Shown here: positions 1 through 5,899 of the stretch, in pieces
How positions within the stretch are numbered: the first letter of the stretch is position 1
Layout of the letters: the number at the start of each line of letters is the position of its first letter
Assembly (NCBI GenBank): GCA_025464545.1
Contig: JAODMA010000366.1
Location: forward strand, 1 to 7,122
Length of the DNA stretch: 7,122 bases
Direction: 5' to 3'
DNA from: Arthrobacter sp.
GTDB taxonomy: Bacteria > Actinomycetota > Actinomycetes > Actinomycetales > Micrococcaceae
Made by a program: the position numbers and the translations under genes
The notes under the pieces: model-generated
Told to the model about the DNA's origin: nothing
The model's input: only the letters and a program-made list of their open reading frames with translations
The model's database searches: none

Positions 1-1189
1 GCACTGGAACGGCCGGAACTTCACCGTGGTCGACACCGGCGGCTGGGAGCACGATGCCCGTGGCATCCACGCCCGCGTCGCCGAACAGGCCGAGATGGCA
101 GTGGAACTCGCCGACGCCGTGCTGTTCGTCGTCGACTCCGCCGTTGGCGCCACGGCCACGGACGAGGGCGTCGTGAAGATGCTCCGCAAGTCCAAGAAGC
201 CGGTCATCATGGTGGCCAACAAGGTGGACGACTTCGCGCAGGAGGCGGACTCGGCCACGCTCTGGGGCCTCGGCTTCGGCGAGCCGTACCCGGTGTCGGC
301 GCTCCACGGCCGCGGTGTCGCCGACCTGCTGGACCACGTCATGGACACGTTGCCCGAGTTCTCCACGATCGAGGGGCTGGAACGCTCCGGCGGCCCGCGC
401 CGCATCGCCCTGATCGGCCGGCCCAACGTCGGCAAGTCCTCGCTGCTGAATAAACTCGCCGGTTCCGAGCGCGTGGTGGTGGACAATACCGCCGGCACCA
501 CCCGGGATCCGGTCGATGAGTTCATTGAACTCGGTGGACGGACCTGGCGCTTCGTCGACACCGCCGGCATCCGCCGCCGACAGCACATGGCACAGGGCGC
601 GGACTTCTACGCCTCACTGCGGACCCAAAGTGCGCTCGAAAAGGCGGAGGTCGCCGTCGTGCTCCTCGCCGTGGACGAAGTCCTCAGCGAGCAGGATGTC
701 CGCATTCTGCAGCTGGCGATCGAATCCGGCCGCGCACTGGTCCTCGCGTTCAACAAGTGGGACCTGCTGGACGACGAACGCCGCTCCTACCTGGAACGTG
801 AGATCGAGCAGGATCTGGCCCACGTGGCGTGGGCGCCGCGGGTCAACATTTCGGCGCTGACCGGTTGGCACAAGGACAAGCTCGTCCCGGCCCTGGACAC
901 GGCGCTGGAAAGCTGGGACAAGCGCATCCCGACCGGACGCCTCAACGCGTTCCTGGGCGAACTTGTCGCGGCACACCCGCACCCGGTCCGTGGTGGCAAG
1001 CAGCCCCGCATCCTCTTCGGCACCCAGGCCTCCAGCCGGCCGCCGAAGTTCGTGCTGTTCACTACCGGTTTCCTGGACCCGGGTTACCGCCGCTTCATCA
1101 CCCGCCGGCTCCGCGAGACTTTCGGTTTCGAGGGCACCCCGATCGAGGTCAACATGCGCGTCCGGGAAAAGCGTGGCAAGAAGCGTTAA
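1..1189 (+). CDS. der: GTPase Der (EngA), 3' part; 5' end lies outside the window
   Basis: Der is an essential GTPase with two tandem G domains that binds the large ribosomal subunit and acts in late 50S assembly in the cytoplasm. The reading frame is already open at base 2, so the start and the first P-loop are missing. Visible landmarks are G3 of domain 1 (DTGGW, bases 32-46) and its G4 (NKVDD, from 218). The second G domain is complete: P-loop GRPNVGKSS (from 416), TTRDP (497-511), DTAG (557-568) and NKWD (752-763). From about 890 to the stop follows the KH-like C-terminal domain, ending in a basic tail (REKRGKKR). The two-domain layout plus KH domain separates it from Era and other single-G-domain GTPases. 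No strong terminator is visible directly after the TAA, so transcripts may run on toward the tRNA gene. Nothing looks truncated other than by the window edge. Confidence 0.97.
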   Translation, partial: HWNGRNFTVVDTGGWEHDARGIHARVAEQAEMAVELADAVLFVVDSAVGATATDEGVVKMLRKSKKPVIMVANKVDDFAQEADSATLWGLGFGEPYPVSALHGRGVADLLDHVMDTLPEFSTIEGLERSGGPRRIALIGRPNVGKSSLLNKLAGSERVVVDNTAGTTRDPVDEFIELGGRTWRFVDTAGIRRRQHMAQGADFYASLRTQSALEKAEVAVVLLAVDEVLSEQDVRILQLAIESGRALVLAFNKWDLLDDERRSYLEREIEQDLAHVAWAPRVNISALTGWHKDKLVPALDTALESWDKRIPTGRLNAFLGELVAAHPHPVRGGKQPRILFGTQASSRPPKFVLFTTGFLDPGYRRFITRRLRETFGFEGTPIEVNMRVREKRGKKR

Positions 1190-1338
1190 TTCGGACACAC
1201 CTTGCCGGTGGCACCTTGAAAATGTCACAGGCACCCTCCGGGATCGTGTAAGCTTTTGGAGGTGGTTCGGCCGGACTGCAGAGATGAACTCTCCTGGATA
1301 AACAAGGGATACATCGACGCGGAGAACGGCGGAACTGA
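1190..1338 (+). other. Spacer between der and tRNA-Pro; possible weak tRNA promoter
   Basis: No gene is visible in these 149 bases. A TTGAAA box (1216-1221) and -10-like sequences TAAGCT (1249-1254) and GATACA (1308-1313) are present. None of these is paired at the usual 16-18 bp, so no promoter can be fixed from sequence alone. The sequence TTTTGGAGGTGG near 1254-1265 looks like a ribosome binding site but leads to no sustained reading frame. The tRNA may be transcribed from here or by read-through from der. Confidence 0.3.
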
Positions 1339-1415
<77 letters not shown>

Positions 1416-1421
1416 ACAAAT

Positions 1422-1471
1422 AACCGCCCCATCACCGGGATAAATCCTGATGGTGGGGCGGTTTTCCTTTT
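1422..1471 (+). terminator. Rho-independent terminator after tRNA-Pro
   Basis: A perfect 10-bp stem, AACCGCCCCA (1422-1431) with TGGGGCGGTT (1454-1463), is followed by TTTTCCTTTT (1462-1471). The loop can add TCA/TGA and GGAT/ATCC pairs. It starts 7 nt after the tRNA CCA end, the expected place for a terminator of this tRNA transcript. Confidence 0.92.
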
Positions 1472-1630
1472 GCCCTCAGGCCGCAAGGGTGCAGTAATCA
1501 ATTCCGGGACCGGACAGCACCGCGGGATCCTTCTGCCAGCTGCCGCTCGTCCTCAGGATCGGCGGGGCCCTGCTGGCCGGCGTCCTGGTACCCCCGCCCT
1601 CCCGATGAAGGACTGGCGGGGCTTTGCCCG
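1472..1630. other. Gene-free spacer with three-copy GC-rich hairpin arms downstream of the glycosylase gene
   Basis: No convincing gene lies here. GGCGGGG occurs at 1561-1567 and 1615-1621, with the complementary CCCCGCC at 1592-1598 between them. The middle arm can therefore pair with either neighbour. Either hairpin could terminate the minus-strand glycosylase transcript, although neither is followed by a clear T tract in that direction. Actinobacterial terminators often lack one, so a terminator role is plausible but not proven. CCTCAGG also occurs twice (1474-1480, 1551-1557) without evident meaning. Confidence 0.4.
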
Positions 1631-2500
1631 CTACTTCAGGAACCGCGACGTCCGGCGGTCGGCCAGGATCTTTCCCTTGGTCTGGCAGGCCGGACAGTAT
1701 TGCAGGGCTGTGTCCGCAAATGAAACCTCGCGAACGGTGTCCCCGCATACCGGGCAGGCTTCGCCGGTCCGGGCGTGAACTCTCATGTGGCTGCGCTTGG
1801 TGTCCTTGAGCTCCGACGGTGCTTTGCCTTGCGCTTCCTTCAGTGCGGTGCCCAGGATGCTGTGGATGGAGTCGTACAGGACCTGGACCGCATCCCGGTC
1901 CAGGGACTTTGCAATGGCGAAGGGTGAGGTCCTGGCCGCGTGCAGGATTTCGTCGCTGTACGCGTTTCCGATGCCGGCGATCACGCTCTGGCTCCTCAGC
2001 AGACCCTTCACCTGCTGGGAGCTGGAACCCAGGATCCCGGCCAGGGTCTCCACATCGAATCCGGGACTGAAGGGGTCCGGTCCGAGCGCCGAGATCCCGG
2101 GAACATCGCACGGATCCCTGACCACATAGACCGCCAGGCTTTTCTTGGTGCCTGCCTCCGTCAGATCCAGGCCGAGCGGACCGGTGGCGCTGGAGAACAA
2201 CAGCCGCGCCGCTATGTGTCCCTTACCCATTTTCAGCTGGATCTCAGTGGGGGTGTCGGTGAAGCGGACCCAGCCGGCCCTCGCCAGATGGAAGACAAAG
2301 TGCAGTCCGTCGGCCTCCACGCTGATGAACTTGCCGAAGCGACGGACCCCGGTGACCGCCCTGCCCTCGAGTTCGGCGAAGGGTGGATCCGCGGTCTTGA
2401 GCACCGCGAACGAGGCGATCTGGACCTTCGCCACGACAGCGCCGCGCAGGTGCTCGTCGAGAAAGTCCGTCAGGGCCGCCACTTCCGGAAGCTCGGGCAT
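1631..2500 (-). CDS. Fpg/Nei-family DNA glycosylase (base-excision repair)
   Basis: Enzymes of this family remove oxidised bases and cut the abasic strand by beta/delta elimination. The 289-aa protein has the full fold. It starts MPELPEV, so Pro2 (catalytic N-terminal proline after Met removal) and Glu3 are present, and the conserved lysine is Lys57 (RRFGKF). The H2TH segment lies at 171-194 with GIGN (Asn179). A C-terminal zinc finger uses Cys249, Cys252, Cys269 and Cys272. Length is normal. Two usual DNA contacts differ from E. coli Fpg. The HLGMSG position reads HLARAG (71-76), so the intercalating Met is Arg74. The zinc-finger Arg that touches the damaged site aligns with Thr264. I recall the same finger from an actinobacterial subfamily, so this is probably a lineage trait and not damage. 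Fpg versus Nei substrate cannot be decided. The ATG is fixed by the PELPEV start; AGGG about 10 nt upstream is a weak ribosome site. It is transcribed divergently from gcvH. Confidence 0.92.
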   Translation of the reverse strand: MPELPEVAALTDFLDEHLRGAVVAKVQIASFAVLKTADPPFAELEGRAVTGVRRFGKFISVEADGLHFVFHLARAGWVRFTDTPTEIQLKMGKGHIAARLLFSSATGPLGLDLTEAGTKKSLAVYVVRDPCDVPGISALGPDPFSPGFDVETLAGILGSSSQQVKGLLRSQSVIAGIGNAYSDEILHAARTSPFAIAKSLDRDAVQVLYDSIHSILGTALKEAQGKAPSELKDTKRSHMRVHARTGEACPVCGDTVREVSFADTALQYCPACQTKGKILADRRTSRFLK

Positions 2501-2621
2501 TGCCTAGCCCTGATCGGCTTTGCTGTCGTGGCCCCGTTTGTCTCTTTTCAGAACGGCGGCCTGTGCATGTTCAGTCATGGCACCATCATGGCAGAGTCCT
2601 CCCGGGCGTCGGCCGCATCTG

Positions 2622-2629
2622 CCTATACT
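2622..2629. promoter_or_regulatory. Overlapping -10 elements: TATACT toward gcvH, TATAGG toward glycosylase gene
   Basis: TATACT (2624-2629) matches five of six -10 consensus bases on the plus strand and would place a start site near 2636, giving gcvH a leader of roughly 60 nt. The opposite strand reads TATAGG from 2627 to 2622, four of six, pointing at the glycosylase gene about 120 nt away. No good -35 hexamer is seen at 16-18 bp for either, as is common in actinobacterial promoters. This is the only strong -10 in the spacer. The assignment is inference. Confidence 0.45.
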
Positions 2630-2634
2630 TTCAG

Positions 2635-2659
2635 CGGCGGGCAGTTCGATTGGCCGCCG
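2635..2659 (+). promoter_or_regulatory. GC-rich stem-loop in the gcvH leader or start region
   Basis: CGGCGG (2635-2640) pairs perfectly with CCGCCG (2654-2659) around a 13-nt loop. A G-T pair and an A-T pair extend it outward (2633-2634 with 2660-2661). It begins just at the predicted transcription start, so it could be an mRNA 5' hairpin or a protein-binding dyad. There is no T tract after it, so a simple terminator is unlikely. Confidence 0.4.
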
Positions 2660-2694
2660 TTGACATTGCTGATTGACCCGATGAAAGGCCCGTC

Positions 2695-3081
2695 ATGAGC
2701 ATCATTCCCGAAGAGTTGTCCTACACCGCAGAACACGAGTGGGTTTCGACCCCGAACGCCGACGGAGTCGTGCGCGTGGGCATCACCGATTTTGCCCAGG
2801 ACGCCCTCGGGGACGTCGTCTACGCCCAGATGCCCGAAGTGGGCACCACGATCAAGGCGAACGACGTCGTCGGTGAAGTCGAATCCACCAAGAGCGTGAG
2901 CGACATCTACGCCCCCGTCTCCGGCGAAGTCGTGACCCGGAACGAGGCGCTGGATACCGATTCGGCCCTGATTAACTCGGATCCGTACGGCGAGGGCTGG
3001 CTGATTGAAATCAAGCTGGCCGAACCCGACGCCGTCGAGTCTCTGCTCAGTGCGTCGGAGTACGAACAACAGGTAGGCTAA
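2695..3081 (+). CDS. gcvH: Glycine cleavage system H protein
   Basis: GcvH carries the aminomethyl group from the P protein (glycine decarboxylase) to the T protein on a swinging lipoyl arm. The 128-aa length is normal. The N-terminal region SYTAEHEWV is typical. The lipoylation motif is complete: VGEVESTKSVSDIYAP, with Lys66 the lipoyl-lysine in ESTKS. The C-terminal helix (SLLSASEYEQQVG) closes the fold. The start is ATG with GAAAGG at 2683-2688, 6 nt upstream. gcvP and gcvT are not in the window, so the gene stands apart from the rest of its pathway and heads the garA/MerR block instead, an arrangement shared with mycobacteria. The protein may therefore serve both glycine cleavage elsewhere in the genome and as a lipoyl carrier. 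There is no sign of decay. Confidence 0.97.
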   Translation: MSIIPEELSYTAEHEWVSTPNADGVVRVGITDFAQDALGDVVYAQMPEVGTTIKANDVVGEVESTKSVSDIYAPVSGEVVTRNEALDTDSALINSDPYGEGWLIEIKLAEPDAVESLLSASEYEQQVG

Positions 3082-3215
3082 AGGAAACGGTCTACGGGCC
3101 GGGCCGTTGCAATTACCTCGATGGCCCGCCCGGGGCCGCACCGGATCTGCCAGGTATTTCCGGACGGCATGCGTTGTTTGCAGGGGGGACACCTGCAACG
3201 AATGAGGAGGATTCA
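3082..3215 (+). other. gcvH-garA spacer with two hairpins and the garA ribosome binding site
   Basis: The 134 bases carry no gene. A GC-rich stem (3096-3105 with 3123-3131, nine pairs with C3099 bulged, 17-nt loop) could attenuate read-through from gcvH, although no T tract follows. A second, perfect inverted repeat TTGCAGG/CCTGCAA (3178-3184 and 3192-3198, loop GGGGACA) sits just upstream of a strong Shine-Dalgarno sequence, GAGGAGG at 3204-3210. I see no convincing -10/-35 pair, so garA may be co-transcribed with gcvH. Confidence 0.5.
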
Positions 3216-3692
3216 ATGTTTGGGCACGAACGGAACGCCACAGGTGACCGTCGCGGCGCGCGTGGAGTGAAAGCTTCGGAGACCACGTCGATCAACCTCA
3301 CCCCGGTGCGCGACGAACCCACCATCCCTCCGAAAGTCTCTGCCGACGAGCGGACGGCCGTCGAGTCGCTGCCGTTCGGCTCCGCTTTGCTGGTCGCCCA
3401 CTCCGGGCCGAACAGCGGCGCGCGCTTCCTGCTGGATTCGGACGTCACGACGGCGGGCCGCCACCCGGACGCCGACATTTTCCTCGACGACGTCACGGTC
3501 TCGCGCCGCCATGTCGAATTCCGCCGCACGGCACGCAGCTTCGAAGTTGTGGATACCGGAAGCCTGAACGGCACTTACGTGAATCATGACCGAGTCGACA
3601 GCGTGGAGCTGAAGTCCGGCAACGAAGTGCAGATCGGGAAGTTCCGCCTCACCTTCTACCTGAGCCCTGCCCGCGCAGCAGGCAACGACTGA
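3216..3692 (+). CDS. garA: FHA-domain phospho-switch protein, GarA/OdhI type
   Basis: GarA/OdhI binds and inhibits 2-oxoglutarate dehydrogenase (and in mycobacteria tunes glutamate enzymes) until a Ser/Thr kinase (PknB/PknG type) phosphorylates its N-terminal Thr pair. The FHA domain then folds back on the phosphate and releases the target. The 158-aa product shows both parts. A basic N-terminal tail carries ETTS at 22-25 (Thr23/Thr24 as likely phospho-acceptors). An FHA domain spans about 56-148, with GRH (81-83), SRRH (96-99) and NGT (118-120) forming the phosphothreonine pocket. The segment after ETTS (INLTPV) differs from the FRADF stretch I recall in mycobacteria. The start is ATG 3216 because GAGGAGG lies 5 nt upstream; an in-frame TTG at 3174 has no such signal. 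The gene is followed 17 bp later by the first MerR gene, so the two probably share an operon. Confidence 0.92.
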   Translation: MFGHERNATGDRRGARGVKASETTSINLTPVRDEPTIPPKVSADERTAVESLPFGSALLVAHSGPNSGARFLLDSDVTTAGRHPDADIFLDDVTVSRRHVEFRRTARSFEVVDTGSLNGTYVNHDRVDSVELKSGNEVQIGKFRLTFYLSPARAAGND

Positions 3693-3709
3693 TTCCGGGG
3701 TAGCTGCCT

Positions 3710-4432
3710 GTGGCAATGGCACAAGCGGAACGGCGCGGACCCCAGGTCCTGAACATCGGGGAAGTCCTGGCTCAGTTGAGCGACGATTTCCCTAATATGA
3801 CCGCGTCGAAAATCAGGTTTCTTGAGGAAAAGGGCCTCATCAACCCACAGCGGACGCCAGCCGGGTACCGGCAGTACGCGGAAAGCGACGTCGAGCGCCT
3901 GCGCTTCGTGCTGTCCCTCCAGCGTGACCAATACCTACCGCTGAAGGTCATCAAGGACTACCTCGACGCGATCGACCGCGGCGAACGCCCGGACAACCTG
4001 CCCCCGGGCGTCACGGTGTCACCGCGGATCGTGTCCGCGGAACTGGCCGCTGAGCTGCAGAACCGGGTGCGGCGGCTGAGCGAAGAACAGCTCCGTGCCG
4101 AATCCGGCGCCAGTGTTCCCCTGCTCGAGTCCCTGTTGAGCTACGGCCTGATCGGCCACGTCAACGGCAAGTTCGACGAGAACGCCCTCCAGGTGGCACG
4201 CGCCTGCGTCCAGTTGGAGACCCACGGCCTGGAACCACGTCACCTGCGGCCGTTCCAGGCCGCCGCCGACCGTGAATTCGGGCTCGTGGAGCGCGCGGTA
4301 GCCACCCTGACCTCGCGCAAGGACGCCGCCTCCCAGGCCCGCGCCGCCGAGGCCGCGCGGGAACTTAGCGAGCTGTGCCTCTCGCTGCACCGGGCCCTGG
4401 TCCAGGACCGCATTTCGAGAATGGACATCTGA
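3710..4432 (+). CDS. ftsR: MerR-family transcriptional regulator, FtsR/Rv1828 type
   Basis: This is a cytoplasmic DNA-binding regulator. The 240-aa protein begins with a winged helix-turn-helix at about 13-90: LNIGEVLAQL, then MTASKIRFLEEKGLI, the wing signature PQRTPAGYRQY, and YLPLKVIKDYL. A linker (PPGVTVSPRI) leads to a C-terminal alpha-helical region without the metal-binding cysteines of MerR or the large effector domain of BmrR, so the ligand is unknown. The wing motif and its place between garA and DUF151 match Rv1828 of M. tuberculosis and FtsR of C. glutamicum, which is reported to control ftsZ. Function here is inferred from that orthology. The start is taken as GTG 3710, 7 nt after GGGGTAG at 3697-3703; ATG 3716 two codons later is possible. 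Its TGA shares an A with the next ATG (TGATG), implying translational coupling to the DUF151 gene. Confidence 0.86.
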   Translation: MAMAQAERRGPQVLNIGEVLAQLSDDFPNMTASKIRFLEEKGLINPQRTPAGYRQYAESDVERLRFVLSLQRDQYLPLKVIKDYLDAIDRGERPDNLPPGVTVSPRIVSAELAAELQNRVRRLSEEQLRAESGASVPLLESLLSYGLIGHVNGKFDENALQVARACVQLETHGLEPRHLRPFQAAADREFGLVERAVATLTSRKDAASQARAAEAARELSELCLSLHRALVQDRISRMDI

Positions 4433-4935
4433 TGATCGAGGTGGAGATCGTAGGCGTGCGGATCGAGTTGCCGTCCAATCAGCCGCTCGTCCTGCTCAAG
4501 GAGATCCATGGGGAACGCCACGTGCCGATCTGGATCGGCACGCCGGAAGCCAGCGCCATCGCCTTGGCGCAGCAGGGTGTGGTCCCGCCGCGCCCCATGA
4601 CCCACGACCTGCTCGTGGACGTCGTGGAGTCCCTGGGGCACAACATCGTCAGCGTCAACATCGTCGCCGTGGAGGACAACATCTTTTACGGCCAGCTCCA
4701 GTTTGAGAACGGCACCACCGTCAGCTCGCGGGCGTCCGACGCGCTGGCCCTCGCGCTCCGCGCCAAATGCCGGATCTGGTGCGCGGACGCCGTCATGGAC
4801 GAGGCCGGCGTCCGCATCACCGAACACGACGAGGGTGAGGACACGCACCCCGGCCCGGCCGTGGACGAAGAGGGCGAGCTGCGGCGCTTCCGGGAGTTCC
4901 TTGACGACGTCGAGCCCGAGGACTTCGCCGGTTGA
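4432..4935 (+). CDS. DUF151 / bifunctional-nuclease (BFN) domain protein, Rv1829 type
   Basis: The 167-aa protein belongs to the DUF151 family. The family is named for a plant nuclease, but its bacterial members lack a settled role. Family landmarks are the start MIEVEIVGVRIE, LLKEIHGERHVPIWIG (21-36), EASAIALAQQGV (39-50), the RPMTHDL block (54-60) and SSRASDALALALRAKCRIW (98-116). The last ~40 residues are an acidic tail (HDEGEDTHPGP, later EEGELRRF and DDVEPEDF), probably flexible. The fold typically dimerises. Start ATG 4432 overlaps the stop of the upstream MerR gene, and no strong Shine-Dalgarno sequence precedes it, which fits coupled translation. The constant pairing with two MerR regulators across actinobacteria suggests a job tied to them, but nuclease activity should not be assumed. 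Confidence 0.9.
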   Translation: MIEVEIVGVRIELPSNQPLVLLKEIHGERHVPIWIGTPEASAIALAQQGVVPPRPMTHDLLVDVVESLGHNIVSVNIVAVEDNIFYGQLQFENGTTVSSRASDALALALRAKCRIWCADAVMDEAGVRITEHDEGEDTHPGPAVDEEGELRRFREFLDDVEPEDFAG

Positions 4936-4943
4936 GCCGGTAA

Positions 4944-4984
4944 AAGGTGCCCTTAAGGTTAAAGTCGAGGATTAAACTTTCGAC
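4944..4984 (+). promoter_or_regulatory. Direct-repeat and palindrome cluster after the DUF151 stop
   Basis: AAGGTG (4944), AAGGTT (4955) and GAGGAT (4967) start near-helical-turn-spaced repeats, the last two continuing as TTAAA. CCTTAAGG (4951-4958) is a perfect 8-bp palindrome. AAAGT (4961-4965) mirrors ACTTT (4976-4980), and GTCGA (4964-4968) mirrors TCGAC (4980-4984). The stretch is AT-rich against GC-rich surroundings. It looks like a regulator binding region upstream of the second MerR gene. The binding protein is not known; either MerR product of this locus is a candidate. Confidence 0.45.
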
Positions 4985-5010
4985 ACGCCCTCCGAATATG
5001 CCGCACGTCT

Positions 5011-5039
5011 TTGACCTTGGGCTCCGCCGGGCCTAACGT
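5011..5039 (+). promoter_or_regulatory. Candidate housekeeping promoter for the ResR-type gene
   Basis: TTGACC (5011-5016) and TAACGT (5034-5039) are separated by exactly 17 bp, the best-spaced sigma-70-type pair in the window. A start near 5046 would give a leader of about 160 nt before the GTG start. An imperfect dyad overlaps its spacer and -10. Confidence 0.6.
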
Positions 5040-5051
5040 CGGAGGTACAAG
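5016..5051 (+). promoter_or_regulatory. Operator-like imperfect dyad over the promoter spacer and -10
   Basis: The left arm CTTGGGCTCCG (5016-5026) mirrors the right arm CGGAGGTACAAG (5040-5051), whose reverse complement is CTTGTACCTCCG. The outer CTTG/CAAG and inner CTCCG/CGGAG blocks match exactly. The centre falls at about 5033, directly at the upstream edge of the -10. That position suits a MerR-type or repressor site. Autoregulation by the downstream protein is an inference. Confidence 0.4.
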
Positions 5052-5104
5052 TTCCCATTGCGTACAACAGCCGCGCAGGTCACACTGGAATGTGCAGCCC
5101 GGCT

Positions 5105-5136
5105 AATTACACGGATGGATTTTTGCACCGTGTATT
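5105..5136 (+). promoter_or_regulatory. Second dyad (ACACGG/CCGTGT), possible alternative promoter
   Basis: AATTACACGG (5105-5114) mirrors CCGTGTATT (5128-5136) with one extra T in the left arm, leaving a 13-nt centre. A weak promoter can be read over it: TTACAC (5107-5112), 18 bp, TGTATT (5131-5136). It is either a second operator or a leader hairpin, depending on which promoter is used. Confidence 0.35.
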
Positions 5137-5146
5137 GGTAACTCAG

Positions 5147-5162
5147 CCGGTCAGCTGACCGG
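5147..5162. promoter_or_regulatory. Perfect 16-bp palindrome CCGGTCAGCTGACCGG
   Basis: The two halves are exact reverse complements with no loop, so on DNA it is an ideal site for a symmetric dimeric protein. It ends 45 bp before the GTG start of the ResR-type gene and lies downstream of the candidate promoter, where bound protein could block elongation. As RNA it would need to open a small loop in the centre. The binder is unknown. Confidence 0.5.
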
Positions 5163-5207
5163 TGATGCTGCACCTTCCCTCGGGGAGCCATGATAAGGAG
5201 GATCCAC

Positions 5208-5804
<597 letters not shown>

Positions 5805-5824
5805 TCCCCGGACAACCCACATAC

Positions 5825-5869
5825 AGACAGCAAAGGCCGCCTTCCCCCGGAAGGCGGCCTTTGCTGTCT
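5825..5869. terminator. Long perfect hairpin, likely bidirectional terminator
   Basis: AGACAGCAAAGG... (5825-5845) is fully complementary to 5849-5869, giving a 21-bp uninterrupted stem with a 3-nt CCC loop. It stands 20 nt after the ResR-type stop and 30 nt beyond the parA stop, between convergent genes, so it can serve both. No real T tract follows on either strand, only the T-rich stem arm, as in many actinobacterial terminators. Confidence 0.85.
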
Positions 5870-5899
5870 AAAGCAGGGGGGTGATGCCGGGCGCCGGGC

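Larger units (their letters stand above)
2501..2694. other. Divergent spacer between glycosylase gene and gcvH
   Basis: The 194 bases hold the promoter signals listed separately. They also hold a 24-codon minus-strand open frame (ATG at 2578, TAG at 2504-2506) that ends 3 nt before the glycosylase ATG and lacks a clear ribosome site. A plus-strand minicistron of five codons starts at ATG 2681 and its TGA (2696-2698) overlaps the gcvH ATG. No glycine-riboswitch fold is apparent before gcvH. Confidence 0.5.

Noticed and set aside
2660..2665. TTGACA as a -35 box for gcvH
   Set aside because: The matching -10 would fall on the ribosome binding site (2683-2688, GAAAGG), which is not a -10 sequence, and leaves no room for a start site before the ATG.
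2579..2694. Glycine riboswitch before gcvH
   Set aside because: The leader is only about 60 nt from the predicted start, and the only clear fold is a single GC hairpin; the conserved multi-helix aptamer core is not seen.
1940..2698. 252-codon plus-strand open frame opposite the glycosylase and across the gcvH promoter
   Set aside because: It is antisense to a conserved enzyme, its composition is low-complexity high-GC noise, and it would run through the divergent spacer.
2681..2698. Five-codon minicistron overlapping the gcvH ATG
   Set aside because: The ATG overlaps the gcvH Shine-Dalgarno region and has no ribosome site of its own; likely chance.
3174..3215. Upstream TTG start for garA adding 14 residues
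   Set aside because: It would place the strong GAGGAGG ribosome site inside the coding region; ATG 3216 has ideal spacing.
4240..4848. 202-codon minus-strand frame opposite the ftsR/DUF151 junction
   Set aside because: The sense strand carries two coupled, recognisable genes; the antisense product has no recognisable motif.
5190..5207. ATG 5190 as start of the ResR-type gene
   Set aside because: The AAGGAGG ribosome site lies inside this extension and points to GTG 5208.
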